From: an uncultured Desulfovibrio sp.
GTDB lineage: Bacteria; Desulfobacterota; Desulfovibrionia; Desulfovibrionales; Desulfovibrionaceae
Length of the DNA stretch: 64,000 bases
Direction: 5' to 3'
Assembly (NCBI RefSeq): GCF_902477725.1
Contig: NZ_CABSIF010000002.1
Location: 1 to 64,000, forward strand
Shown here: positions 1 through 9,039 of the stretch, piece by piece
Layout of the letters: each line of letters opens with the position of its first letter
Position numbering within the stretch: the first letter of the stretch is position 1
Notes under the pieces: generated by a model
The model's input: only the letters and a program-made list of their open reading frames with translations
Database searches by the model: none
Told to the model about the DNA's origin: nothing
Program-made: the position numbers and the translations under genes

Positions 1-706
1 AATTTTATAATCTGCATGCACAATCAATACAAAATTGTTAAGATGGCCCACGGTGCATAAAAAACTGTCCTGCCGGTAACCTGCTTTAATGATAGATTTT
101 TATTTGATGAAAAATTTCGGCCGTAAACCGACGATACAAATTTGTTTGAAATTGGGAACGTGTTGCAGAGAAATCACCATGCGTGAATGTGCGGAGACAG
201 AATGGGCTGCATTTGGGGCCTATGGTGATGGACGCGGCAGTGGAAAACAGGCAGGGCAGTGATGGCTGCTCATGAACGCAGAAAGCCCGGCCCATCTGGT
301 AAATGGGGCGGGGGCAGGGATTAATCGCAAAAAAAGCGGCAAATTGAGAGCAGTGTGAGGGGAGGATGGTGGCGGTTCAGGCAAGAACGTATCTGTTCGG
401 CGGTTCTGCCAGTGGGGGAGGCAAAAGGGCTTATTCTTCAAGCATGCTCAGCCCTGCATGCCGCAAAGATATGTATGGCGGTGCCGGGAGAGCTTGATTC
501 AAAATTGTATCAAAATAGGAATGGAGGCGCAAAAGCTGAAAAGTGTGAACACGCCAACCCGCGTAAGAGATACAGCGGGCAAGACCATGCGCACGGCTTA
601 TGCGTGGCATATGCGGCAGAAATGCAGGCAGTGGTTCGGCGGTGGGGATGGTAGTTTTACGCGCAGCCAGAAGTTTTTGAAGTATCTGCGCGGATCAGCG
701 CCGTGG
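1..706. other. No gene recognised
   Basis: I find no convincing gene in the first 0.7 kb. The open frames on both strands are short, low in complexity or proline-rich, lack a good ribosome binding site, and the longer plus-strand frame runs antisense into the methyltransferase gene. The first ~130 bases are AT-rich. The stretch may hold the 3' region of the methyltransferase transcript, but I see no clear terminator. Confidence 0.5.
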
Positions 707-1471
707 TCAGGATGTACGCCAGATGAGCATTTCAAGGGAATATTCCGTGCGTTCCACGTACTCCCCGTTCTGGTTGCGAAATCCCTCAAGATGCGCGGCC
801 AGATACCCCATATCCGGCTCAGCGCCACGGGCGCGCAGGTTGGCGGCGCAGGCTCCCAGCAGCTTATCGCGGGTGTGCGGCACAACCCACTGGCCGTCAA
901 CGGGCAGCGCGGTGTACTGAATGCGGCGGCCCTCAAGCCATGCACGCATGTCGGGGGCATCGGCGAACTGCGGCGGCGTGATGCCGTAGTGCGTGTACAG
1001 CCCGGCCATGACATCCGAGGTTTTGCGCTCGGTAAATCCCATAAAGACCACCTGCTCCAGAGCGTAGTGCTGCAGCTTTTCGCGGGCGGCGTCATCGCTC
1101 AGGGCCGGGGTCATGGAAGCAAAAACAATCTGGAAGCGTTCCTCAAGGGCAAAGTGTTCCCAGTCTGAAAGCACGGGCCGGATGTTGGCAAGGCCCTGCG
1201 CGGCTGCATCCTGCATGAGGATGCGGAGCATTTCGTCAGATATATCCACGGCAGTGACCGATGCGGCCTCCTGCGCAAGGCGGATGGTGTACATGCCGCT
1301 GCCGCAGCCCACATCCAGAACCGTTTTGCCGCGAAAATCCACGCCGTTGTCACGCGCCAGCTGGAGCATGCGGCCTTCGTAGGTGTCGGCCCCGGTTTCA
1401 TAGCGGGGAAAGGACTCGGCCCTGCTGTTCCAGAATTCTCTGGTGGTATTTTTTGCGCGGCTATCTGGCAT
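707..1471 (-). CDS. Class I SAM-dependent methyltransferase
   Basis: A 254-residue soluble protein. The glycine-rich SAM-binding motif I, VLDVGCGSG, lies near residues 50-58, followed by an acidic residue after the next strand (AVDIS) as expected for ribose binding. The rest fits a Rossmann-fold methyltransferase. The C-terminal half carries no motif that tells me the substrate, so small molecule, quinone or macromolecule all remain possible. The start is supported by a GAGGA sequence 6-7 bases upstream of the ATG. It lies downstream of glpC on the same strand, but about 180 bases containing a long palindrome separate them, so it is probably transcribed separately. The family is secure; the function is unknown. 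Confidence 0.85.
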   Translation of the reverse strand: MPDSRAKNTTREFWNSRAESFPRYETGADTYEGRMLQLARDNGVDFRGKTVLDVGCGSGMYTIRLAQEAASVTAVDISDEMLRILMQDAAAQGLANIRPVLSDWEHFALEERFQIVFASMTPALSDDAAREKLQHYALEQVVFMGFTERKTSDVMAGLYTHYGITPPQFADAPDMRAWLEGRRIQYTALPVDGQWVVPHTRDKLLGACAANLRARGAEPDMGYLAAHLEGFRNQNGEYVERTEYSLEMLIWRTS

Positions 1472-1481
1472 GGAATATCCT

Positions 1482-1619
1482 CATGTGGCAGGTGGTGAAC
1501 TGCCAGCACTGGGAGCAATACACGGAAATCATTCGTTTGAAGCCGCAGCCTACTTCTGATTTTCGGTCGTATTGTCTCTGCCAACACTCACGTGGCAGGC
1601 GGCGAACCGCCTGCCACGA
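1482..1619. repeat. Imperfect long palindrome between glpC and the methyltransferase gene
   Basis: The two ends are inverted copies of each other. The left arm begins GTGGCAGGTGG and the right arm, read on the other strand, begins GTGGCAGGCGG. Further in, both arms carry CAATAC followed by a GAAAATCA-like block. The right end also contains its own perfect hairpin at 1591-1618 (12-bp arms, CGAA loop). There is no T-run, so a simple intrinsic terminator is not a full explanation. It could be a small mobile palindromic repeat or an RNA-stabilising structure at the 3' end of the glp transcript. Confidence 0.5.
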
Positions 1620-1653
1620 GTTATAATCAGGAAGCGCTGCGTGGATCAGAAGC

Positions 1654-2865
1654 CTAGCGGGCTTCGAGCCGCTGCCGCAGAATGGTGACAGGGTGCAGGC
1701 TGAATTTGCCGGAACCGTGCGTGATCTGCACGCGGCAGGTGCCGCACTCGGAAACCGCCGCCTGCGCGCCGCTTTCGCGTACCTTGGCGAACAGTTCCGA
1801 GCCCACGGTCTGGGCAATGTCGTATTTTTCCTTTTTAAAGCCATAGCTGCCGGAAATGCCGCAGCAGCCTGCATCAGCATTTTCCACGGTTACGCCGTCA
1901 AGGCGGCGCAGCAGTTCCAGCCCCGGCAGGCCGTTGCCCTGTGCCCGCAGATGGCAGGGCGCGTGGTAGATCAGCTTGAGGTCGGGCAGGGTTTGCTGTT
2001 TGCCATCGGCCTTCAGCGAGAGGTCGCCGCTGTCCACAGCATCCAGCAGAAATTCCTGCGCGTCCGCAAGGCTGCATGCGCCGTACTTTTCCGCCACATC
2101 GGGGAAGTACTCCGGCAGATCTACCCGGAACATGAGGGCGCAACTGGGGCAGCCCGTCACCACGGGTAGCCCTGCATCGCGCCACTGGCCCAGAGCTTTC
2201 AGGTTATGTTCCGCATTGGAGCGGGCATGCTGCCAGAAGCCGTTGGCAACCATTGGCAGGCCGCAGCACACAAGTTCTTCGGGCACAATAACCTTGTAGC
2301 CCGCGCGGTTCATGGCCCATACCATATCAAGGCCGGTGCGCGGGTCGTACACGTCCACGTAGCAGCCGGGGTAGAAAACCACGCTGCGCTTGTGGTCGGG
2401 CTGGTGCACATGGCGCATGAGCTGGCGGAAGGTCTGGGGCGCAAAGGCGGGCAGGGGCGCGCGTTTGTCGATGCCCAGCGCATCCAGCACCGTGCGGGTA
2501 ACGGGATTGAGCATGCCGAAGTTCTTGAGCGCCGCCGGAATGAGCCGCAACCACTTGGCCATAAGCTCGCCGTGACCAAGCACCCAGTCGCGCAGGCCGG
2601 GGGAGTGCTTCTTGAACTGGTCGGCTCTTGCCATCATGTTGAGGCTGGAAACCGGCACGCCGTGCGGGCACGAGATATCGCAGTTTTTGCAGTTGGCGCA
2701 GTAGTGCAGCGAGGGGTCTTCCGTCAGCCCGAGCAGGCGAAAGCGCTCATAGGCAGGGCCTATCATGCGCGGCCCCAGAAACTTGGGGGTCGCATCCGCC
2801 ACGGGGCAGTGCACCACGCAGGTGGTGCAGGCTATGCATTTGTCTGGATTGATGTGCACGCTCAT
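1654..2865 (-). CDS. glpC: Anaerobic glycerol-3-phosphate dehydrogenase subunit C
   Basis: A 403-residue Fe-S subunit thought to anchor the GlpAB dimer to the membrane and pass electrons from glycerol 3-phosphate to quinone. Two ferredoxin-type 4Fe-4S motifs are visible: C10/C13/C16/C20 and C56/C59/C62/C66. The C-terminal half has the two cysteine-rich CCG domains typical of GlpC and heterodisulfide-reductase-like proteins (LVCCGLPM and AGCCGISGSYG). The start codon overlaps the glpB stop as ATGA, so the two are translationally coupled. It is the last gene of glpABC. Length and gene order match the family well. Confidence 0.95.
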   Translation of the reverse strand: MSVHINPDKCIACTTCVVHCPVADATPKFLGPRMIGPAYERFRLLGLTEDPSLHYCANCKNCDISCPHGVPVSSLNMMARADQFKKHSPGLRDWVLGHGELMAKWLRLIPAALKNFGMLNPVTRTVLDALGIDKRAPLPAFAPQTFRQLMRHVHQPDHKRSVVFYPGCYVDVYDPRTGLDMVWAMNRAGYKVIVPEELVCCGLPMVANGFWQHARSNAEHNLKALGQWRDAGLPVVTGCPSCALMFRVDLPEYFPDVAEKYGACSLADAQEFLLDAVDSGDLSLKADGKQQTLPDLKLIYHAPCHLRAQGNGLPGLELLRRLDGVTVENADAGCCGISGSYGFKKEKYDIAQTVGSELFAKVRESGAQAAVSECGTCRVQITHGSGKFSLHPVTILRQRLEAR

Positions 2866-4151
2866 TGGTTTTCCCCGGCAGCGGCGGCAGCGGCGGCCAT
2901 AAGGCCCGCCTGCCAGCCCGTGGCGATGGCAACGCCGTGACCGCTTTTTTCTGTTGCGTAATCATATCCGCCAAGGCTGCGCCCGGCGAAAAAGACGTTT
3001 TGCCAGCGCACTACGGCGGCATCGTCAACAGGGCGCATGGTGCGGTCAACGCGCACACCCATGCGCGAGAACAGATGGTTGCCAAAAATCTTCGGCTCTG
3101 ACCACTGCGAAACATCCTGAGGCACGGTGATGTCGATGCCGAACACGGAATCCCAGCACTGGCCGGGTTCAAGCGTCATGCCGCCGCCAAGGATGCCGCC
3201 GGTGGCGGTTACAAAGGCGCGGGCGGCGTGGTGGCGTTCCTGCCCGGAGGCCTCGACCACCAACGCTGTGCATGTTTTGCCGCTTGTTTCGGCGCGCAGC
3301 GCAGTGCAGTTTTCCACCAGTTCAAAGTTGTGCTTGTGCAGGGCCTGCAACAGGGCATCACGCAGACGCAGGCCGCCAACCCCCGGAGGGATGGACAGCA
3401 TTTCCACCACCGGGCAGCCCGCAGCGGCATTGACCGCCTGCCAGATTTCCGGATTGGCCTTGCTGCCGCAGAGCGGCGGGATAAGGATGAGGTCGTATTT
3501 TCCGGCATGCGGGGCTAGTGCATCCAGCAGCCAGCGGCGGCTGTGCGGCTTGTCCGCCATGCGGGCCAGATCAAGCGCCGATATGGCGCGGTGGGTTTCG
3601 CCAAAGGGCGAGGGCAAAAGCCCCTGGGTGAATTCCTTGTCGGCCCAGCTTTTGTAGCGCCGCAACTGGCTGACCACCAGGGAGGGACGGCAATCGCGCA
3701 GGCCCTGCACGCTCAGCACCAGCACCTTTTTGGCGCTGGCGAGCGCCTCGGTGTGCAGGCTGGCTGGCAGCAGATAGGTGGGCTTGAGGGTTCCCATGAT
3801 GGTGGGCAGCTGGGTGTTGCACGGCGTGCCGTCCTGCGAGAGGGCGGGGCGCATGGGCCAGTGCTGGCCTTCCATCACATTTGCAAAGAACTGAAAGGCC
3901 GAGCGGACGCTTTCTGCCCCAAGCAGGCTGTAGGGATGGTCTTCAGGCAGCATTGCCAGTGCCTGCCACGGGTCGGCGGCAAATCTGCCGTCCGCATAGC
4001 CAAGAAAATCCACCGAGCCGCCGCTGATAGCCAGCGAACCCATGCCCGTGGTGAGCAGCCGTACGCTGCGGCCCTGATCCGCTGCGGCAAGGGCGGCCAC
4101 AAGGCCCGCCATGCCGCAGCCGACCACCAGTACGTCAACAATCCTGCTCAT
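2862..4151 (-). CDS. glpB: Anaerobic glycerol-3-phosphate dehydrogenase subunit B
   Basis: A 429-residue flavoprotein subunit of anaerobic glycerol-3-phosphate dehydrogenase. The N-terminus carries a dinucleotide-binding fold with G11/G13/G16 (VVGCGMAGL), and the C-terminus ends in an FAD-contact region (FFAGRSLGGYDYATEKSGHG). I chose the ATG at 4151 because the protein then begins directly at the Rossmann fold. A longer upstream frame is out-of-phase glpA sequence, and an alternative ATG at 4163 would add four residues. The start overlaps the end of glpA by 17 bases and the stop overlaps glpC by 4, as in a tight operon. Confidence 0.94.
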   Translation of the reverse strand: MSRIVDVLVVGCGMAGLVAALAAADQGRSVRLLTTGMGSLAISGGSVDFLGYADGRFAADPWQALAMLPEDHPYSLLGAESVRSAFQFFANVMEGQHWPMRPALSQDGTPCNTQLPTIMGTLKPTYLLPASLHTEALASAKKVLVLSVQGLRDCRPSLVVSQLRRYKSWADKEFTQGLLPSPFGETHRAISALDLARMADKPHSRRWLLDALAPHAGKYDLILIPPLCGSKANPEIWQAVNAAAGCPVVEMLSIPPGVGGLRLRDALLQALHKHNFELVENCTALRAETSGKTCTALVVEASGQERHHAARAFVTATGGILGGGMTLEPGQCWDSVFGIDITVPQDVSQWSEPKIFGNHLFSRMGVRVDRTMRPVDDAAVVRWQNVFFAGRSLGGYDYATEKSGHGVAIATGWQAGLMAAAAAAAGENQ

Positions 4152-5742
4152 GGGCGGCTCCATCAAGATTGAGTGTTCCCGCGTATACGGCGCGGCCAAG
4201 TTCCATTTCACGCGCCTGCATGCCCCACAGGGCAGGGCGCAGACCGCCCCAGCGCTCCTGAAGGAAGCGTCGCACGTTGTCGGTAGCTGAAAATTCGAGG
4301 GGAATGTCGTGTTCGGAAAGCGCGGCAACTGCCCGTAAGGAGCAGAACGTTCCCTGGCAGGTGCCCATGCCCAGGCGTGTGCGCAGGCGGATATCCGTAA
4401 GCGAATGGGTGGAGGCATCGCGCGCCACGCATTCAATTTCCGCCATGCTGACCATTTCGCATTCGCAGAGCAGGGGGTTGGAATCGGCCTTTTCCGCGCG
4501 TTCAATCACAGGGGTCAGGTCATCGCCCATGCGGTCAGCCATAAGCTGGATGCCCTGCACGGGAAAGTACTTGGCAGCGCGGGAAAGCGTGGCCTCGTCC
4601 GGATCCGGCACAATGGCTTCTTCAGCGGTGCGGCAGGGGGCGGTAACGCCAAGCTTGGCGCAAACCTTGTCTGCGGTGCGTTCTCCCATGAGGCGGTAGG
4701 TGGTCAGCTTGCCGCCGAAAATGGAAACCATGCCGTCAAGGCCCTGCTCGGCGTGGTCCATAACATGGAAGTTGCGGCTGGCCTTGCGCCCGGCGGCATT
4801 GCCCGGCGTGTAGAGGGGGCGTGTGCCCGCAAATGCGCGCAAAATTCGGTAGCTGCGCACATCGGGAAACAGCGGCTCACCGATTTTGAGCAGGCGCAAC
4901 ACTTCCTCGCTGGTGGGGGTCGTGTCGTCCGGCCTGTCGGTGGGTATGGACGTGGTGCCAAGAATGGTGATGGAGCCGTGCGGCACAAAAATGTCGCCGT
5001 CCGAGCCGGGGTGCAGGCGGTTGACCACGCGCGAAGTGAAGCGGTGGTTAAAGACCACAAGCGTACCGCGATCGGGCGAAACCGCCACATCAAGTCCGGC
5101 CAGGGCCGCAATGCGGCCAGACCACGAGCCAGCGGCGTTGACAACGACAGCACAGGCAATCTCAATGGTTTCGCCCGTATTTTTGTTGATGGCCGTGACG
5201 CCGCAGACCTTGCCGTTCTTCTGGCAGATGCCGGTCACTTCATGGTAGGTGAGCATCTGCCCGCCGTGGCGCCTGGCCGACATGGCGTTGTGCAGCACCA
5301 GCCGGAAGCCGTCCACGCAGGAATCAGGCACACGGAAAACGCGTTTGACCTCGGGCGACATGTTGGGTTCAAGCCGCAGGGCTTCCTTGACGTCAATTTC
5401 AGGGGCATCAATGCCCGCGCGGCCACAGGCCTCAACCCATCGATCCACGTAGGCGGGGTCGTCCTCGGGCGTGAGCGCAAAAAAACCTTCGGTTTGTTCC
5501 ACGCACTGCCTGCCAATGCGCCGCACGATCATGTTTTCTTCAATACATTCACGCGCGGATTCATTATCCCCCACAGCGTAACGGCCGCCGCTGTGCAGCA
5601 GGCCATGAAAGCGCGAGCTTGTGCCGTGGGCCAGGCCGCCCTGTTCGAGCAATATGGCAGGAACGCCGCGCATGCAAAGATCGCGCAGGGTTCCTATGCC
5701 TGTTGCGCCGCCGCCGATGACGACAACAGTAGTTTCAAGCAT
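4135..5742 (-). CDS. glpA: Anaerobic glycerol-3-phosphate dehydrogenase subunit A
   Basis: A 535-residue FAD-dependent catalytic subunit that oxidises glycerol 3-phosphate to dihydroxyacetone phosphate. The FAD-binding GGGATG motif is at residues 10-15. A DAO-type oxidase domain follows, and the C-terminus has a BFD-like cysteine cluster (CECE, then GTCQGTFC) typical of GlpA rather than aerobic GlpD. The start at 5742 is preceded by GGAG at normal distance; the open frame upstream has no family resemblance. It is the first gene of glpABC, divergent from the HAD phosphatase gene. The importer GlpT is encoded 7 kb away, so uptake and oxidation of glycerol 3-phosphate are both represented. Confidence 0.96.
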   Translation of the reverse strand: MLETTVVVIGGGATGIGTLRDLCMRGVPAILLEQGGLAHGTSSRFHGLLHSGGRYAVGDNESARECIEENMIVRRIGRQCVEQTEGFFALTPEDDPAYVDRWVEACGRAGIDAPEIDVKEALRLEPNMSPEVKRVFRVPDSCVDGFRLVLHNAMSARRHGGQMLTYHEVTGICQKNGKVCGVTAINKNTGETIEIACAVVVNAAGSWSGRIAALAGLDVAVSPDRGTLVVFNHRFTSRVVNRLHPGSDGDIFVPHGSITILGTTSIPTDRPDDTTPTSEEVLRLLKIGEPLFPDVRSYRILRAFAGTRPLYTPGNAAGRKASRNFHVMDHAEQGLDGMVSIFGGKLTTYRLMGERTADKVCAKLGVTAPCRTAEEAIVPDPDEATLSRAAKYFPVQGIQLMADRMGDDLTPVIERAEKADSNPLLCECEMVSMAEIECVARDASTHSLTDIRLRTRLGMGTCQGTFCSLRAVAALSEHDIPLEFSATDNVRRFLQERWGGLRPALWGMQAREMELGRAVYAGTLNLDGAAHEQDC

Positions 5743-5900
5743 GGTTTCTCCAGTGGAGCAAATTGTCGGAATCGTCCTGAAGCATGCAGACGCTGTCAGA
5801 TGTCGCGCCTGCGGGGCCGAAAAACAACGGCGCATCTACGCAACAAGATTGAAGGGCCGGATCGGTTGGATAATTGCTGCGGTTATGCTCAGGATGATTG

Positions 5901-5921
5901 TTGATACCGTATGGTTATCAA
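5901..5921. promoter_or_regulatory. Inverted repeat between glpA and the HAD gene
   Basis: TTGATA and TATCAA half-sites face each other across 9 bases, in the divergent spacer upstream of both glpA and the HAD phosphatase gene. It could be an operator. The half-sites resemble FNR/CRP-type sequence, but the spacing is too wide for a standard FNR box, so I do not assign a regulator. Confidence 0.25.
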
Positions 5922-6025
5922 TTTGTGTAGTTGCGTCAAGATTGAATACAAGAGAATGTTGCGGTAGCGCTTGCCAGAGTGGGCAATGCCGCATAATGAA
6001 AGCAAAAAACTTGAGGATTGCATAT

Positions 6026-6805
6026 ATGGATTGGTCAAAAAAGCGTTGCGTTGTGCTTGATATGGACGGCACCGTCTACCTCGGTCATATCCCCATTGAT
6101 GGGGCCGTGGGCTTTATTCAGCGGCACTGGAACAGTCTGGATTTTTATTTTCTGAGCAATAATACTTCCAAATCGCCCCTCACCTATGTGGATAAGCTCA
6201 ACGGTATGGGCATTGCTGCGCGCGAAGACCTGCTGCTCTCGCCCGTGACGCCTCTGGTGGATTTTTTGCGCGCCAATGGCATTTTGCGCGTTTTCCCCGT
6301 GGGCAATGCCGATTTTCAGCATGATCTGCTCAAGCGCATGCCTGAGCTGCAACTGGTGGAAGAAGGCGCGCATGCCGTGGTGCTGGCCTACGATACGGAG
6401 CTCACCTACCACAAGCTTGCCCGTTCTGCCGTGCTGTTGCAGGACAGTTCGGTGCTCTTTCTCGCCACGCACCCCGACTTGGTATGCCCCTCGCCCGAAG
6501 GCCCGCTGCCGGATGTGGGCAGTTTCATCAGCCTGTACGCCACGGCCACGGGCAGAAAGCCGCAGCATATTTTTGGCAAGCCCGACCCAGCCGTGCTCGC
6601 GCCATTGCTGGCGCGCTACCGCAAGGAAGAAATGGTCATGGTGGGCGACCGCCTGAGCACGGACATGCAGCTTGCGCGCAATGCGGGCATTGATTCCATT
6701 CTGGTGCTCAGCGGCGAAGCCACGCGCGCCGATCTTGCCAGGGAGGAACATCAGCCGACCCTGGTGCTTGAAGACCTGGGCCACGCAGATAAAGACTGGG
6801 CATAA
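6026..6805 (+). CDS. HAD-superfamily (NagD-like) phosphatase
   Basis: A 259-residue cytosolic phosphatase of HAD subfamily IIA. Motif I is D12-M-D-G-T (nucleophile and acid/base aspartates), motif II is the FLSNN segment, the conserved lysine lies in GKPDP, and motif IV is VMVGDRLSTD. A C2-type cap sits between motifs II and III, as in NagD and glycerol-phosphate or phosphoglycolate phosphatases. The ATG at 6026 has GAGGA about 8 bases upstream; the frame remains open further upstream but is unlike the family. Divergent placement beside glpABC makes a three-carbon phosphate a reasonable guess for the substrate, which is inference only. A bidirectional terminator follows. Confidence 0.88.
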   Translation: MDWSKKRCVVLDMDGTVYLGHIPIDGAVGFIQRHWNSLDFYFLSNNTSKSPLTYVDKLNGMGIAAREDLLLSPVTPLVDFLRANGILRVFPVGNADFQHDLLKRMPELQLVEEGAHAVVLAYDTELTYHKLARSAVLLQDSSVLFLATHPDLVCPSPEGPLPDVGSFISLYATATGRKPQHIFGKPDPAVLAPLLARYRKEEMVMVGDRLSTDMQLARNAGIDSILVLSGEATRADLAREEHQPTLVLEDLGHADKDWA

Positions 6806-6831
6806 AGCCCAGCCTGGCCGTTATCGACAAT

Positions 6832-6875
6832 AAAAAACACCCGCTGTGGCCGAAAGACCAGAGCGGGTGTTTTTT
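6832..6875. terminator. Bidirectional intrinsic terminator
   Basis: A GC-rich stem (ACACCCGCT against AGCGGGTGT) is flanked by A6 on the left and T6 on the right. It can end both the HAD gene and the convergent gamma-glutamyltranspeptidase gene. Confidence 0.85.
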
Positions 6876-6931
6876 TGTCAGAGCTTGCGGCCCCACATGC
6901 TGCTGGGTCCGAAGCTTGTCTTTACGTCAGT

Positions 6932-8689
6932 CTAGTAGGCCACGGCAGCGCCGTCACCGCGCGGATCCGTACCGCCCTGACGCACGCCGGTGGCCTGATC
7001 CACAAGGATCGCGCCAGCATGGCCCATGGTGTCGGTGTAGTTTTCAATCAGGCGCACAGGATGCCCGCGCCGCTTGAGTTCGTCCGCCACCTTTTGGGAA
7101 ATGCGGCCTTCAAGCTTGAGGTCGTTGGAAGAAGCGCCCCAGGTGCGGCCATAAAGCCAGCGGGGAGCGGCAATGGCCTCTTGCGGGGTCATGCCAAAGT
7201 CCACCACGCGGGTAACGATGGCGGCCTGGGTCTGGGGCTGGCCTTCGCCGCCCATGGTGCCGTACACAAGGTAGGGCTTGCCGTCCTTGAGCAGCATGGC
7301 CGGGTTCAGCGTGTGGAAGGTGCGCTTGTGCGGCTCAAGATGGTTCACGTGCTTGGGATCAAGGGAGAAGAAGCTGCCCCGGTTTTGCAGCAGCACGCCG
7401 GTGCCGCCCGCCACGATGCCGGAACCAAAATCGTGATAAATGCTCTGGATAAGTGAAACCGCGTTGCCCTGCGCATCCACAACGCCAAGCCAGATGGTGT
7501 CGCCCTTGGGATCAAGGGGCGTAAGGTTTGTGGCCGCCTTGCTCATGTTGATGCGCGCGGCCTGATCCTTGCCATGCTTGGCAGAAAGCAGATAGTCGAG
7601 CGGAATTTTTACAAAATCAGGGTCAGAGAGGTACTTGTCGCGGTCGACAAAGGCTTCCTTGGTGGCTTCGATCAGGGCGTGGTAGTAATCCGCAGTGCCT
7701 TCGCCCATGGCCTTGATATTGAAGTTGTTGAGGATGTTCAGAATTTCAAGGGAGGCCATGCCCTGCGTGTTGGGCGGGAAGTTCACAGCCTTGTAGCCCC
7801 GGTAATTGACCGAAATGGGGTCAACCCAATCGGCCTTGTGGTTGGCAAAGTCGTTGAGGGTCAGCAGGCCGCCGTTGGCTTGCAGGTCGGCCACAATACG
7901 CTTGGCGATGTCGCCCTTGTAAAAGATCTGCGCGCCTTTGTCCGCAAGTTGATTCAGCGTGGCGGCCAGATCGGGCAGGCGCATGACTTGGCCCACGGTG
8001 TAGGGGCTGCCGTCCGCATGCAGGTAAGCTTTGCGGAAGGCGTCAAAGCGTTGCAGGTTGCGGAATTCCGAATCATTGGGATTGGTGTTGATCTTGCTCC
8101 AGTAAGCCAGCGAGGTGCTCACGGGAAAGCCGTTGGCGGCATAGTCGGTGGCGGAAGCGAGCAGCTCCTTCCACTTCATTTTGCTGCCCATGCTCTGCTT
8201 GCTGTAGGCATAGGCAGCATCCCAGCCGGAAACCACGCCGGGCACGGTGTTGGCCGCAATGTAGCCTCGGGAGGGGATTTTTTTCAGCCCTTTGGAGGCA
8301 TAAAAGTCAATGGTAGCCATTTCGCCCGAGCGGCCACTGGCGTTGAGCGCCTTCAGCTCGCCGGTTTTGGCATTGTAAATGAGCCAGAAGTTGTCGCCGC
8401 CCAGGGTGCACATCTGCGGATACACAACCGCAAGGGTGGAGGCGGTGGCAATGGCCGCGTCTACGGCCGTGCCGCCGCGCCGCAGCACGTCCAGCCCGGC
8501 CTGCGAAGCCAGGTAATTGGGGCTGGTAACAACGCCCCTGGTGCTCAGGGGGTTGGTGGCGGCGGAAATGGTCGCAGTGTACTGGGGCTCATCCTGCGCC
8601 TTGACTGTCGCGGTGGGCAGTAACAGGCCGCATGCCATGAGAACAGGCAGGGTTTTACGGCTGACCAGAGAGAGAAAATTCATGGACAT
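6932..8689 (-). CDS. ggt: Gamma-glutamyltranspeptidase (glutathione hydrolase)
   Basis: A 585-residue periplasmic enzyme precursor that cleaves gamma-glutamyl bonds such as that of glutathione. A signal peptide occupies about residues 1-31 (basic n-region, LMACGLLLP core, ending near VKAQD). The large-subunit start is marked by GLDVLRRGGTAVDAA. The autoprocessing site is GDT followed by IWLGVVD, making Thr398 the expected N-terminal nucleophile of the small subunit. Downstream, the oxyanion/substrate region reads GTMGGEGQPQTQ. The ATG at 8689 has AGGAG six bases upstream. It is a single-gene unit with a shared terminator beyond it. A role in glutathione or peptide scavenging is family knowledge. 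Confidence 0.95.
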   Translation of the reverse strand: MSMNFLSLVSRKTLPVLMACGLLLPTATVKAQDEPQYTATISAATNPLSTRGVVTSPNYLASQAGLDVLRRGGTAVDAAIATASTLAVVYPQMCTLGGDNFWLIYNAKTGELKALNASGRSGEMATIDFYASKGLKKIPSRGYIAANTVPGVVSGWDAAYAYSKQSMGSKMKWKELLASATDYAANGFPVSTSLAYWSKINTNPNDSEFRNLQRFDAFRKAYLHADGSPYTVGQVMRLPDLAATLNQLADKGAQIFYKGDIAKRIVADLQANGGLLTLNDFANHKADWVDPISVNYRGYKAVNFPPNTQGMASLEILNILNNFNIKAMGEGTADYYHALIEATKEAFVDRDKYLSDPDFVKIPLDYLLSAKHGKDQAARINMSKAATNLTPLDPKGDTIWLGVVDAQGNAVSLIQSIYHDFGSGIVAGGTGVLLQNRGSFFSLDPKHVNHLEPHKRTFHTLNPAMLLKDGKPYLVYGTMGGEGQPQTQAAIVTRVVDFGMTPQEAIAAPRWLYGRTWGASSNDLKLEGRISQKVADELKRRGHPVRLIENYTDTMGHAGAILVDQATGVRQGGTDPRGDGAAVAY

Positions 8690-8998
8690 CAGATTCTCCT
8701 TTCAGAAATGCTAAAGGCAATGAAACCGGCCATGTATATGCACCATCTGTTCCAAAGAGAATGATAAGGCATTTAAATATATTGAATTTTTTAACGGGTG
8801 CAATCTGGCGCATTTTTGTTCCCTTCTCGGGTGGTTGGGCCAATTTTGTAACAAGTTGCAGATTGCACGGTAAAATCATAGACCCGCCCCGGACAATCGT
8901 GGGCGACAATGTGTCTGTACAGCAGGCGTTACGGAAATTTTCACGCTGCCGCTGTGTATTTGTTTATCATACTCTGGAGGAAGGATGGCGCTGTGCAG
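8690..8998. other. Spacer upstream of ggt
   Basis: About 310 bases between the 3' end of the chemoreceptor gene and ggt, presumably holding the ggt promoter. I see no open frame with a credible start and no clear -35/-10 pair. Confidence 0.4.
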
Positions 8999-9028
8999 CA
9001 GGGCGCTTCACCTTGGCGAAGCGCCCTG
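8999..9028 (-). terminator. Hairpin after the chemoreceptor gene
   Basis: Perfect 11-bp arms (CAGGGCGCTTC and its complement) around an 8-base loop, 11 bases beyond the chemoreceptor stop codon. There is no T-run, so it may act as a weak or factor-assisted terminator. Confidence 0.5.
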
Positions 9029-9039
9029 AACTTGCCGCA

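Noticed and set aside
458..1168. 236-codon plus-strand open frame
   Set aside because: It runs antisense through the methyltransferase gene, has no family resemblance and no ribosome site.
5901..5921. FNR box upstream of glpA
   Set aside because: Half-sites resemble FNR but the gap between them is too long for the TTGAT-N4-ATCAA arrangement; kept only as an unnamed inverted repeat.
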